Shown: positions 18,372 to 27,841, counted from the first letter of the stretch. The stretch: 64,000 nt of DNA from Acidovorax sp. A79 (GCF_041154505.1 NZ_AP028672.1:2312001-2376000); one strand, 5' to 3'. The notes: generated by a model from the letters alone, not told the origin. Numbers and translations are program-made.

Positions 18372-18629
18372 ATGCTCAACACCCAGCCCCACCTGCAGGC
18401 CTGCGACGATTTTTACGAGGCGCTGATCGCTGCGCACCAGGGCCTGTCCACGCCCGAGAGCCACGCCATGAACGCCCGCCTCGTGCTGCTGCTGGCCAAC
18501 CACATCGGCGACCAGGCCACGCTGCTGCATGCCCTGCAGCTGGCGCGCGGCGCCGCGATGCCACTGGCAGACCGGCGCGCCACCCAGGCCATCACGCCCG
18601 TGGTGCCCACGCACGCCCTGGCGGCCTAG
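18372..18629 (+). CDS. DUF2783 domain protein
   Basis: This 85-residue protein starts 17 bases after the monooxygenase stop with AAGGA upstream. The whole length matches the DUF2783 pattern as I know it (LQACDDFYEALIAAHQGLS near the N-terminus, then LVLLLANHIGDQ). Small proteins of this kind tend to sit next to FAD-dependent aromatic monooxygenases; whether they act as a subunit or stability factor is unknown. It ends the operon, followed by a probable terminator. Confidence 0.8.
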   Translation: MLNTQPHLQACDDFYEALIAAHQGLSTPESHAMNARLVLLLANHIGDQATLLHALQLARGAAMPLADRRATQAITPVVPTHALAA

Positions 18630-18655
18630 CCGCGCCCCGCACCCCATCCGCCCCC

Positions 18656-18690
18656 CGGGGCTTGGCACCGCACGGACGGTGCAAGCCCCG
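18656..18690 (+). terminator. Stem-loop after the MBL/monooxygenase/DUF2783 operon
   Basis: CGGGGCTTGGCACCG pairs with CGGTGCAAGCCCCG across a 6-base loop, with one unpaired base. A weak T-rich run follows at 18703-18709. It probably separates the operon from the Bug gene. Confidence 0.6.
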
Positions 18691-18731
18691 GCTTTGCCCA
18701 ATTCTTTTGACGACACCCCGGAGACGACACC

Positions 18732-19700
18732 ATGCTGCGCAAACACTTCCTCGCCACCCTTGCCGGGCTGGCCCTGGCCACCACCCTCCCCCAGGCCCAT
18801 GCCCAGGACACCAAGCCGCTGGAATGGGTGGTGGGCTATGCCGCCGGCGGCGGCTCGGACATCGTCGCGCGCACCATCGCCGAGTCGATGTCGGCCACGC
18901 TGGGCCGCCCCATCGTCATCAACAACAAGCCCGGCGCGGGCACCAACATCGCGGCCGAGTACAGCGCGCGCAACAAGGACTTCGGCAACCTGATCTTCTC
19001 GGCCGACTTCGCCACGCTGGCGGCCAACCCGTTCCTGTTCAGCAAGCTGAGCTACAACGCCGAGAAGGACTTCCAGCCCGTGGGCCTGCTGGTGCGCTTC
19101 CCCATGTTCCTCGTGGTGTCCAACAACGTGCCCGCCAGGAACCTCAAGGAGTTCATGGCCTGGGCCAAGGGCCTGCCCGACGGCGTGAACTGGGCCTCGG
19201 CCGGGCCCGGCAGCCCGCACCACCTGGTGGGCGAGCTGTTCCGCGAGCAAAGCGGCCTCAGGCTCACGCACGTGCCCTACCGGGGTGCGGCACCGGCCAT
19301 CCAGGACGTGATCGGCGGCCAGGTCCCGGCCATGTGGATCGACAGCGCCACCGTGTACCCGTTCCTTGCCGCCGGCAAGGTCAAGGCCATCGGCGTGGCC
19401 AGCCCGCAGCGCGTGGGCACCATGCCCGACGTGGCCACCATTGCCGAACAGGGCCTGCAGGGCTTCGAGGGCTTTGCGTGGCAGGGGCTGGTCGCCCCCC
19501 ATGGCACCTCGGCCGAGGCGGTGGCCCAGTTCAGCAAGGCCCTTCAAACCGCCCTTGCCGACACGCGCACGCGTGCGCGCCTGCAGGCCCTGGGTGTCGA
19601 ACCCTTGCCCGGCACCGCCGCGCAGATGGGGAGCTTCGCGCGCGCCGAACGCGAGAAGTGGGGGCGTGTGATCACCAAGGTGGGCGTCAAGCTGGATTGA
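18732..19700 (+). CDS. Bug-family tricarboxylate-transporter binding protein
   Basis: This 322-residue periplasmic binding protein has a signal peptide (cleavage near AHAQ, residue 24) and the Bug/TctC signature VVGYAAGGGSDIVART followed by GRPIVINNKPGAGTNIAAEY. HVPYRGAAPAIQDVIGGQVPAMW is also diagnostic. Such proteins capture organic or aromatic acids and often have no dedicated membrane partner in Comamonadaceae; none is seen here. It probably supplies substrate to the adjacent monooxygenase module. GGAGACGACACC precedes the start. Confidence 0.92.
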   Translation: MLRKHFLATLAGLALATTLPQAHAQDTKPLEWVVGYAAGGGSDIVARTIAESMSATLGRPIVINNKPGAGTNIAAEYSARNKDFGNLIFSADFATLAANPFLFSKLSYNAEKDFQPVGLLVRFPMFLVVSNNVPARNLKEFMAWAKGLPDGVNWASAGPGSPHHLVGELFREQSGLRLTHVPYRGAAPAIQDVIGGQVPAMWIDSATVYPFLAAGKVKAIGVASPQRVGTMPDVATIAEQGLQGFEGFAWQGLVAPHGTSAEAVAQFSKALQTALADTRTRARLQALGVEPLPGTAAQMGSFARAEREKWGRVITKVGVKLD

Positions 19701-19701
19701 G

Positions 19702-19796
19702 CCCCCTGAGCGGCTGCGCCGCTTCCCCCTCAGGGGGACGCCACCCGCGGCCTGGCCAAGCCAGTCCCGCGGTGGCACTGGCGATAGCAGCGCGCC
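19702..19796 (+). repeat. GC-rich 3'-end hairpin repeat, copy 2
   Basis: CCCCCTGAG ... CTCAGGGGG forms the outer stem around GCGGCTGCGCCGC, followed by a GCCACCCGCGG/CCGCGGTGGC pair. It begins directly after the Bug stop codon, in the gene's orientation. Confidence 0.85.
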
Positions 19797-19869
19797 GGTT
19801 TCGCTGCCCGTGGACTCCAGGATCTGCGGGATTTCGCGCTTCGGAAAGCGAGCAGCGCCGATTCGTCCG

Positions 19870-20430
19870 TTACGCGGCGGCTGAGCGGCAGCGCGCCAGC
19901 CGGCGCTTGCGCTGCAGGGCGGGGGCCAGCCACAGCACCTGCACCACGGCGTAACCCAGCGCCGCGAGCAGCAATCCCAGCGTGGGCAGGCCGACCAACA
20001 GTGGCGTGCCCAGGGCCTGGATCCAGGCCGCCATCGCCTGCACGGAAAAATCACCGCCCGGCGCCACGCTGCTCCATGGCGGCAGGGTTTGCGTGCCGGG
20101 CATCACCAGCGCGCCCAGGTAGAAGGCCAGGGCATACAGCGGCACGGTGGTGAACGGGTTGGTATAGAAGGTGGCCACGCCGCCCGCCACCACGTTGCCG
20201 CGCAGCCACGCGCACACCAGCAGGGTGCCGGGGATCTGCAGCGGGCCGGGAATGAGCCCGCAGAACATGCCGGCCGCCACACCGCGCGCCAGCGGCTGGC
20301 GCTGAAAGCGGAACAGCTCGCGCCGCTCCAGCCAGGGCCGCAAGCGGGCGAGCCAGCCCCGGTCCAGGTGCACGCGGGCCCGGGGTTCCAGGCCGCGCAA
20401 CCAGCGGCGCAGGGTGCACAGCATCTGCAT
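19870..20430 (-). CDS. DUF2062 membrane protein
   Basis: This roughly 186-residue protein matches DUF2062: a basic N-terminus, then RGVAAGMFCGLIPGPLQIPG, a hydrophobic segment and FYTNPFTTVPLYALAFYLGA, which are the family landmarks. Two or three membrane helices are expected and the function is unknown. The ATG at 20430 follows the stop of the small upstream gene by 11 bases; a GTG at 20451 would overlap that stop and is also possible. Translational coupling with the small gene is likely. Confidence 0.8.
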   Translation of the reverse strand: MQMLCTLRRWLRGLEPRARVHLDRGWLARLRPWLERRELFRFQRQPLARGVAAGMFCGLIPGPLQIPGTLLVCAWLRGNVVAGGVATFYTNPFTTVPLYALAFYLGALVMPGTQTLPPWSSVAPGGDFSVQAMAAWIQALGTPLLVGLPTLGLLLAALGYAVVQVLWLAPALQRKRRLARCRSAAA

Positions 20431-20441
20431 CACCACCCTGA

Positions 20442-20603
20442 TCAGCTCCACGCCAGGGCCGCGGCCGTGCCGGCGCCCCACAGGGCGGCAAGGCCCGCCA
20501 GCAGGCGCACGTCCCGCCGCTCATTGCCGGCGCGGTACGCCGTCACCGTCGCCCCCACCAGGCCCACCAGCACACAGAGCATGATGGCATCGAGCAATTG
20601 CAT
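20442..20603 (-). CDS. Small membrane protein (53 residues)
   Basis: I do not recognise this protein, but it looks real. It starts with MQLLDAIMLCVLVGLVGATV, a clear membrane helix, continues with a charged AYRAGNERRDVR stretch, and has a second hydrophobic segment (LLAGLAALWGAGTAAALAW) before the stop. GGGAGTAGGAGACC precedes the ATG. It lies 15 bases downstream of the TerC stop and just upstream of the DUF2062 gene, so the three are probably co-transcribed. Confidence 0.6.
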   Translation of the reverse strand: MQLLDAIMLCVLVGLVGATVTAYRAGNERRDVRLLAGLAALWGAGTAAALAWS

Positions 20604-20618
20604 GGTCTCCTACTCCCT

Positions 20619-21599
20619 TCAGTCCTTGGATGGCGATGCCAGGGGCTTGTGGGCGCCCGGGGCCGAGTTGCGCAGCGACAGGAAGATCGAACCCGCGATC
20701 AGCGATGCCGTGACCAGCAGCGCGTAGCCGATCGGAATCTTCACGAGGTCGATGAGCAGCATCTTGCCGCCGATGAACACCAGCACCAGGGCCAGGCCAT
20801 AGGCCAGCAGGTGGAAGCGGTCGGCCAGGTCCGCCAGCAGGAAGTACAGCGCACGCAGGCCCAGGATGGCGAAGATGTTGGCCGTGAGCACGATGAACGG
20901 GTCGCTGGTGATGGCGAAGATGGCCGGGATGCTGTCCACCGCGAAGATGATGTCGGTGGTGCCGATGAGCACCAGCACCACGAACAGCGGGGTGTAGTGC
21001 TTGACGCCCTGGACCAGCGTGGAGAGCTTTTCGCCGTCGAACTGGTCGGTGATGCGGATGCGCTTCTTCAGCAACCTGAGCACGGGGTTGGTCGCGATGT
21101 CGGGCTCCTGCCCGGCCGCGAACCACATCTTGGCACCCGTGACCACGAGGAACGCGCCGAACACGTACAGCAGCCAGTGGAAGGTGGCCAGCAGCCAGGC
21201 GCCTGCCAGGATGAGCAGCGTGCGCAGCACGATCGCGCCGATGATGCCGATGATGAGCGCGCGCTTCTGGTACTGCGGCGGCACGGCGAAATAGCTGAAC
21301 AGCATCAGGAACACAAAGATGTTGTCCACCGAAAGGCTTTTTTCCACCAGGTAGCCGGTGATGAACTGCATCGACACCGTGTTGGCCACCTCGCGGCCCT
21401 GGCTGCCGTCCAGGTACCACCAGAGGATGCCCACGAACACGAAGGCCAGCGAGAACCACAGCAGGCTCCAGCGCACGGCCTCCTTCATCGTGACCTTGTG
21501 CGCGCCCTGGCGCTCCATCACCAGCAGGTCGATGCCGATGGCCACCACCACGAAGACGGCAAAGCCCGCCCACATCCACCAGGTTCCGATCGTTTCCAT
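20619..21599 (-). CDS. TerC-family integral membrane protein
   Basis: This 326-residue protein has about nine hydrophobic segments and the TerC/Alx signatures: SLSVDNIFVFLMLF, TTDIIFAVDSIPAIFAITSD and LTANIFAILGLRALYFLLA, with the conserved membrane-embedded acidic residues. Relatives export manganese or take part in tellurite and metal homeostasis. GAAGGAG lies upstream of the ATG. The leader contains a short reading frame with its own ribosome-binding site but no yybP-ykoY riboswitch that I can recognise. Confidence 0.92.
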   Translation of the reverse strand: METIGTWWMWAGFAVFVVVAIGIDLLVMERQGAHKVTMKEAVRWSLLWFSLAFVFVGILWWYLDGSQGREVANTVSMQFITGYLVEKSLSVDNIFVFLMLFSYFAVPPQYQKRALIIGIIGAIVLRTLLILAGAWLLATFHWLLYVFGAFLVVTGAKMWFAAGQEPDIATNPVLRLLKKRIRITDQFDGEKLSTLVQGVKHYTPLFVVLVLIGTTDIIFAVDSIPAIFAITSDPFIVLTANIFAILGLRALYFLLADLADRFHLLAYGLALVLVFIGGKMLLIDLVKIPIGYALLVTASLIAGSIFLSLRNSAPGAHKPLASPSKD

Positions 21600-21626
21600 G
21601 AAGTCTTGCTCCTTCGCGCGACGGCG

Positions 21627-21701
21627 TCAGCGCCGCGAACGCGGCAGGGGTGGCAGGCCCGGGGTCGGGGCGGACAGGGGAAGGGGTGCGGCTTGGCGCA
21701 T
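21627..21701 (-). other. Possible leader peptide (24 codons) ahead of the TerC gene
   Basis: ATG at 21701 follows CCGGAGAGAACCC, and the 24-residue frame (MRQAAPLPLSAPTPGLPPLP, then RSRR) ends 27 bases before the TerC start. The peptide is rich in proline. It could be a chance frame or a regulatory leader; nothing beyond position and the ribosome-binding site supports it. Confidence 0.3.
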
Positions 21702-21795
21702 GGGTTCTCTCCGGTGCAATGGGTTGGCATTCAGGACAAGCCCGCACTGTAGGGATGCTTTTGCATCTTAAAAACCTGCCTTCACAATACTATTT

Positions 21796-21812
21796 GTTCG
21801 GTTTTTACGAAC
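21796..21812. promoter_or_regulatory. Inverted repeat upstream of the NhaR-like gene
   Basis: GTTCG-7 bases-CGAAC lies in the AT-rich divergent region between the TerC and NhaR-like genes, about 50 bases before the regulator's start. The spacing suits a LysR-type box; the sequence also contains a T-rich centre. Confidence 0.4.
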
Positions 21813-21863
21813 CAACCAGTTCCTGCACCGATACCCCTTCAACCCATTGGGATACGCAAGACC

Positions 21864-22769
21864 ATGAGCCAGAGCTTCAACTACCGCCACCTGTACTACT
21901 TCTGGGTGGTCGCCAAGGAGGGCGGCATCGCGCGCGCCGCCGAGCGGCTGGACATGGCCGTGCAGACCATCAGCGCGCAGGTGCGCTCCCTTGAGCAGGC
22001 CCTGGGCACCAGCCTGCTGCGCACCGAGGGGCGCAGCCTGGTGCTCACCGAGGCCGGCGTGGCCGCGCTGCACGAGGCCGACCACATCTTTGCCCTGGGC
22101 GAGCAGCTGACCCACCGCGTGCGCGAGGCCGCCAGCGGCCAGACGCTGCGGCTGAACCTGGGTATCTCGGACGGCATCGCCAAGCTGGCCATGCACCGGC
22201 TGCTCACGCCCGTGCTCGACGAGCCCCACCTGCGCCTGCTGTGCCACGAGGGGGAGTTCCAGCCGCTGCTCGGCGAGCTCGCGCTGCACAAGCTCGACGC
22301 GGTGCTGGCCGACCGCGCCGCGCCGCCCAACCCGGCCCTCAAGACCACCAGCCAGCTGCTGGGCACGAGCGCCGTGGCCTGGTATGCCCCACCCGTGTGG
22401 GCCGAAGCGGCGGCGCGGCAGTTTCCGCAGAGCCTGGCGGTGGTGCCCGTGCTGCTGCCTACCGACCATGCCGCCATGCGCGCGCGCCTGGACCATTGGT
22501 TGGAGCGCGAACGCATTCGCCCGCGCATTGCCGGTGAATTCGAGGACAGTGCCCTGCTGAGCACCTTTGCCGCCACGGGCATGGGGGTGATGCCGGCCCC
22601 CGTGACCGTGGGCGCGCATCTGCTCAAGACCCATGGTCTGGTGCAGGTGGGCACGACGCCCGACGTGCAGGAGCAGTTCCACCTGATCTACAACGCGCGC
22701 AAGGTCATGCACCCGCTGCTCACGCGCTTGCTGGAAGCCTCCGAGGGAGGTGCGCTGCTCAACTCCTGA
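21864..22769 (+). CDS. LysR-family regulator, NhaR-like
   Basis: This 301-residue protein begins FNYRHLYYFWVVAKEGGIAR, a wording typical of NhaR-type LysR regulators. The helix-turn-helix covers about residues 8-65 (AAERLDMAVQTISAQVRSLE). The C-terminal effector domain includes LNLGISDGIAKLAMHRLL and FAATGMGVMPAPV. NhaR activates sodium/proton antiporter genes in enterobacteria, but no antiporter is next to this gene; its divergent neighbour is the TerC gene. Control of TerC or of an ion-stress response is therefore plausible but unproven. Confidence 0.88.
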   Translation: MSQSFNYRHLYYFWVVAKEGGIARAAERLDMAVQTISAQVRSLEQALGTSLLRTEGRSLVLTEAGVAALHEADHIFALGEQLTHRVREAASGQTLRLNLGISDGIAKLAMHRLLTPVLDEPHLRLLCHEGEFQPLLGELALHKLDAVLADRAAPPNPALKTTSQLLGTSAVAWYAPPVWAEAAARQFPQSLAVVPVLLPTDHAAMRARLDHWLERERIRPRIAGEFEDSALLSTFAATGMGVMPAPVTVGAHLLKTHGLVQVGTTPDVQEQFHLIYNARKVMHPLLTRLLEASEGGALLNS

Positions 22770-22792
22770 GCAGCGCGTGCTGCCTGTGCGGC

Positions 22793-23959
22793 CTATTTGG
22801 TGAACCGGCCGTCGCGGCCCATCATGAGCAGATCCACGAACTTGCCCGAACTGTGCTGCGTGGCCGACAGCTCCACGGGGTAGCCGCCCAGGTTCACGCT
22901 CTTCATCGACTCCATGGCCTGCACCAGCCCTGCGCGCGTGGGCTTGGCGCCCGCGCGCTGCAGCGCCTCGACCAGGAAGCGGGCGGAGATGAATCCCTCC
23001 ATCTGGCTGAAGGTGTACTCGGTGATGCCCTTGGCCTTGGCCAGGGTCTGGAACTCGCGAGAGATCGGCATGCTCTGGTTCCACGGCGAGGGCACGACCT
23101 GCGACACCACCACGCCCCGCGCGCGCTCGCCCAGCGCCTTGACCAGCTGGGCGTTGCTGATCACCGAGAGCATGTAGAAGGTGGAGCGGTGCCCGGCCGC
23201 CAGGTAGGCATCGACGAAATCCACGCTGGGCTTGCCCGCGCTGATGACGATGATGGCCTGGGGCGTGGTCTTGGCCACCGAGGCCACGGCGTCCGCCATC
23301 TTCGAGCCATCCACCTCCAGCGGGGCCTGGGCCACGAGTTCCACCTTGTGGTTCTTGACCGACTTCTCGACCGAGGCCAGCCCGCCCGTGCCGAAGGGGT
23401 TGTTGAGGTAGACCGCCGCGATGCGCGCGATGCCCACCGAGGCCAGTTGCTTCACGGTGGCATCGAGCTCGGTCGCATAGCCTGCCTTGATGTTGAACAC
23501 GTAGCGGCTGCTGGCCTGGCGCAGGCCGTCGGAGCCCGTGAACGGCGCGATGAAGGGCACGCCGCGCTCCTCGGCGATCGGCAGGGCGGCCAGCGCGGGC
23601 GGGGTGCCCGCGTACTGGAACAGCGCGAGCACCTTGTCCTCGTCGATCAGCTTCTTCGTGTTCTCGGCCGCCTTCTTGGGGTCGTAGGCATCGTCGAGGG
23701 CGACCACGCGGATCTTGCGGCCGCGCACGCCGCCCGAGGCATTCACATGGTCGAAATACAGGGCCGCGCCCTGGCGCACCTCGCTGGTCAGCGCCGCGAG
23801 CGGGCCGCTCAGCTGGCAGGACTGGCCGATCACGATCTCGCTGTCGGTCACGCCCGCGCTGTCCTGGGCCCAGGCCGTGCCCGCCAGGCCAGCGGCCAAT
23901 GCCCCACCCGAACGCAAAAACTCCCTGCGCGCCAACCCCGGCCGAACGCCTGTCTTCAT
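22793..23959 (-). CDS. ABC transporter substrate-binding protein, branched-chain type
   Basis: This 388-residue Leu/Ile/Val-type binding protein (Peripla_BP_6) starts at the ATG preceded by AGGAGAC. Its signal peptide includes RREFLRSGG, resembling a Tat motif although only one arginine pair is seen, and ends near AWAQD. The mature part begins IVIGQSCQLSGPLAALTSEV and continues with DDAYDPKKAAENTKKLI, which are usual for this class. It is the last gene of the liv-type cluster, separated from LivF by a strong terminator-like stem. The ligand is probably an aromatic or branched acid. Confidence 0.9.
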   Translation of the reverse strand: MKTGVRPGLARREFLRSGGALAAGLAGTAWAQDSAGVTDSEIVIGQSCQLSGPLAALTSEVRQGAALYFDHVNASGGVRGRKIRVVALDDAYDPKKAAENTKKLIDEDKVLALFQYAGTPPALAALPIAEERGVPFIAPFTGSDGLRQASSRYVFNIKAGYATELDATVKQLASVGIARIAAVYLNNPFGTGGLASVEKSVKNHKVELVAQAPLEVDGSKMADAVASVAKTTPQAIIVISAGKPSVDFVDAYLAAGHRSTFYMLSVISNAQLVKALGERARGVVVSQVVPSPWNQSMPISREFQTLAKAKGITEYTFSQMEGFISARFLVEALQRAGAKPTRAGLVQAMESMKSVNLGGYPVELSATQHSSGKFVDLLMMGRDGRFTK

Positions 23960-23995
23960 GCTTTGTCTCCTGTCGTATCTATGGATCTTCCAACG

Positions 23996-24032
23996 CAAAA
24001 ACCCTTCCGCAGCCCCAGGGCCTGCGAAAGGG
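23996..24032 (-). terminator. Intrinsic-terminator-like stem between the LivF and binding-protein genes
   Basis: On the minus strand CCCTTTCGCAG pairs with CTGCGGAAGGG (11 base pairs, one G-U) and is followed by TTTTT. It sits between two co-directional genes of one transporter, leaving only 36 bases before the next start codon. Confidence 0.75.
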
Positions 24033-24077
24033 TGAAAACGGGACGGTCGCTGCGTTACACGGCGGTCCTCTGCAGGC

Positions 24078-24829
<752 letters not shown>

Positions 24830-24833
<4 letters not shown>

Positions 24834-26740
24834 GCGGTGGCTCCTTCAGTGGCAGCGGCGGGCAGGTCGTCGTCGGCACCGCCCAGGTAGGCATCGAGCA
24901 CGCGCTGGTTGCTCTGCACCTGGGCAGGCGTGCCCTCGGCGATCACCGTGCCGAACTCCAGCACGGTGATGCGGTCGGCCAGGTTCATCACGAACTCCAT
25001 GTCGTGCTCCACCACCAGGATGCCCAGGCCCTCGGCGCGCAGTTGGCGCAGCAGGTCGGCCAGGGCCTTCTTTTCCAGATGCCGCAGGCCGGCTGCGGGC
25101 TCGTCGAGCAGCAGGATGGCCGGCTGGCCGGCCAGGGCGCGCGCGATCTCGACGATGCGCTGCTGCCCCAGGGCCAGCGAGGCGGCGGGCGCATCGGCAT
25201 GGGCACCCAGGCCGCAGCGCTCGATCTGGCGGCGCGCCTCGGCCAGCAGGGCGGCTTCCTCGGCGCGGTCCAGGCGCAGCATGGAGGCGATCCAGCCGCG
25301 GTGCGCACGCTGGTGCGCGCCCAGGGCGACGTTCTCGACCACGCTGCGCTGGCCCAGCAGGCGCACGTGCTGGAAGGTGCGCGCCATGCCCAGGCGCGCG
25401 AAGGCGCGCGAGGGGCGGCGCAGCATGGCCTGGTCCACCAGGCGCACCTCGCCCTCGGTGGCGTCGTCCACACCCGAGATCATGTTGAAGAAGGTGCTCT
25501 TGCCGGCGCCGTTGGGGCCGATCAGCGCGTGCACCTCGCCGGCCTTCACGTCCATGGAAACATTGTTGTTGGCGACCAGGCCGCCGAAGCGCTTGGTCAC
25601 GTTGCGTGCCTGCAACAGCACCGTGCCGGGCGCGGGCAAGGTACGCTGGCCCAGCTGTGCAGCCTCGCGCACCGCGCGCGGCGCCTCGCGGCGCAGCCAG
25701 CGCTCGCCCAGGCGGTTCAGCGTGGGCCACAGGCCGTCGGCAAAGCGCTGCAGCACGAAGACCATGAGCAGTCCGAAGACGATGACCTCGAAATTGCCGC
25801 TGGTGCCCAGCAGCGAGGGCAGCACGTCCTGCAGCTTTTCCTTGAGCAGGGTGATGAGGGTGGCGCCCAGCACCGCGCCGCAGAGGTGGCCGGCGCCGCC
25901 GACCACGGCCATGAACAGGTACTCGATGCCGATGTTGAGGTTGAACGGCGTGGGGCTGACAAAGCGCTGCAGGTGCGCATACAGCCAGCCCGAGATCGCC
26001 GCCAGCAGCGCCGCCAGCACGAAGAGCTTGATGCGGTAGTGCGCCGTGTCCACGCCCATGGACTCGGCCATCACCCGGCCGCCCTTGAGCGCGCGGATGG
26101 CGCGGCCCTCGCGCGAGTCGAGCAGGTTGTGCAGCAGCCACAGCGACACCAGCAGCACCGCCCAGATCAGCACGCCGATGGCGCGCGGCGAGGCCAGCGA
26201 GAAGCCCGCCACGACGAGCGGCGGCACGCCGGTGATGCCGGTCTGCCCGCCGAGGAATTCCATGTTGCCGAACAGGTAGTACAGCGACAGGCCCCAGGCG
26301 ATGGTGCACAGCGGCAGGTAGTGGCCCGAGAGCTTGAGCGTGACCGAGCCCAGGCCCCAGGCCACCGCGAAGGTGATCACCAGGCCGAGCACCAGCCCCA
26401 CCCAGGGCAGGCCGGCCATGCCGACCAGGCCCGAGAGCGCCTGCACCGACGCGGGCGCCGTGCAGATCCAGGCCGTGGCATAGGCACCGACGCCCACGAA
26501 GGCCGCCTGGCCGAAGGAGGTCATGCCGCCCACGCCGGTGAGCATGACCAGGCCCGCCGCGACGATGGCGTACAGGCCGATGTAGCTGAGCATGACCACG
26601 GTGAAATCGGGCAGGAAGCCCCAGCACAGGGCCAGCAGCGCCACAGCGGCGAGCGTGAGCTGGGTGCGCGTGGCGATGCCGCGCGATGTGCCTGCATCGT
26701 GTGTGCCGGCAGCCATATTCGTCTTGACGGGCGTGCTCAT
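24830..26740 (-). CDS. Fused ABC permease/ATPase (LivM-LivG fusion)
   Basis: This 636-residue protein joins two subunits. Residues about 25-335 are a LivM-type permease with eight or more membrane segments (GMTSFGQAAFVGVGAYATA and VVGGAGHLCGAVLGATLI are family landmarks). Residues about 375-636 are a LivG-type ATPase: VTKRFGGLVANNNVSMDV, Walker A GPNGAGKSTFFN, the LivG-style signature LALGQQRIVEIARALA and Walker B ILLLDEPAAGL. Fusion of M and G recurs in transporters for aromatic acids. It overlaps LivH upstream and LivF downstream, each by an ATGA. Confidence 0.92.
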
Positions 26741-27765
26741 TCCTCATCCTCCACATGGCGGCTGTTGAGCGAGCGCCACCACAGCACGGGAACGATCAGC
26801 GTGAACACGAGAACCTCCTTGTAGGCACTGGCCCAGAACGATGCAAAGGCCTCCAGCTGGCCCACGATCAGCGCGCCGAGCAGCGCCATGGGATAGCTGC
26901 CCAGGCCGCCCACGATGGCCGCGACGAAGCCCTTGAGGCCGATCAGGAAACCCGTGTCGTAGTACACGGTGGTGAGCGGGGCGATCAAGAGGCCCGAGAC
27001 CGCACCGATCAGCGCGGCCAGGGCGAAGCTCACGTCGCCCGAGAGTTCGGTGGGAATGCCCATGAGGCGCGCCCCCACGCGGTTGAGGGCCGTGGCGCGC
27101 AGCGCCTTGCCCACCATGGAGCGGCCGAAGAACAGGAACAGCAGCATCACCAGCGCCAGCGTGACGCCCAGCACCACCAGCGACTGGCCCGAGACGGGGA
27201 TGCCGCCGAGGTCGAAGCGCGCCTCGGAGAACGGTGGCGTGCGCGAGCCTTCGGCGCCGAAGAACAACAGGCCCAGGCCCACCAGCACGCCATGCAGCGC
27301 CACCGAGACGATGAGCAGCATCAGCACCGTGGCATCGGCCAGCGGGCGATACGCCAGGCGGTACAGCAGCGGCCCCATGGGCGTGATCAGGATCAGCGTG
27401 GTGAGCGCCTGCATGCCCAGCGAGGTGGGGCGCAGCCCGATGATGAGTGCGCACGCCAGCAGCGGCAGCACCAGGCACCAGACCACGGTGGCGGGCCAGT
27501 TCACGGGGCTGCCGCGCTGAAAGCGCACCACCTCGACCAGCAGCACCACAGCGGCCATGCCCAGCAGCAGCCACAGCGTGGCGGGAATGCGCCCGCCCTG
27601 CATCATGGCCATGGTCAGCGCCCCGAAGGCCACGAACTCGCCCTGGGGGATGAAGATCACCCGGGTCACGGAAAAAACCAGCACCAGCGCCAGCGCCATC
27701 AGTCCGTAGATGGCGCCATTGACAATGCCGTCCTGCCCCAGCAGCAGGGCAATCTGCAAATCCAT
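26737..27765 (-). CDS. Branched-chain-type ABC permease (LivH-like)
   Basis: This 342-residue permease starts MDLQIALLLGQDGIVNGAIY and has the LivH landmarks GLMALALVLVFSVTRVIFIPQGEFVAFGA and GLKGFVAAIVGGLGSYPMALLGAL. About eight membrane segments are expected. The ATG at 27765 gives the family N-terminus; a longer frame runs back through a dispersed repeat. Its stop overlaps the LivM-LivG start. It is the first gene of the transporter operon. Confidence 0.92.
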   Translation of the reverse strand: MDLQIALLLGQDGIVNGAIYGLMALALVLVFSVTRVIFIPQGEFVAFGALTMAMMQGGRIPATLWLLLGMAAVVLLVEVVRFQRGSPVNWPATVVWCLVLPLLACALIIGLRPTSLGMQALTTLILITPMGPLLYRLAYRPLADATVLMLLIVSVALHGVLVGLGLLFFGAEGSRTPPFSEARFDLGGIPVSGQSLVVLGVTLALVMLLFLFFGRSMVGKALRATALNRVGARLMGIPTELSGDVSFALAALIGAVSGLLIAPLTTVYYDTGFLIGLKGFVAAIVGGLGSYPMALLGALIVGQLEAFASFWASAYKEVLVFTLIVPVLWWRSLNSRHVEDEE

Positions 27766-27813
27766 ATTCAGCTTTCTTTGAGAAGCAGGTCGACCAGCGC
27801 TTACTACCAATTT

Positions 27814-27841
27814 AATAGCTGCCAGCGCTTTACCAGTAAGC
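27814..27841 (+). repeat. Palindromic AGCGCTT repeat, copy upstream of LivH
   Basis: AATAGCTGCCAGCGCTTTAC then CAGTAAGC. A second AGCGCTTACT half lies just before it (27796). It falls in the leader of the transporter operon. Confidence 0.7.

Noticed and set aside
21600..21863. A yybP-ykoY manganese riboswitch ahead of the TerC gene
   Set aside because: TerC genes often have one, but I could not find its conserved core in this leader on the minus strand.
24846..26756. A second long minus-strand open frame overlapping the LivM-LivG gene
   Set aside because: It is the out-of-frame reading of the same GC-rich gene; composition is Arg/Gly/Pro/His-rich with no family features.
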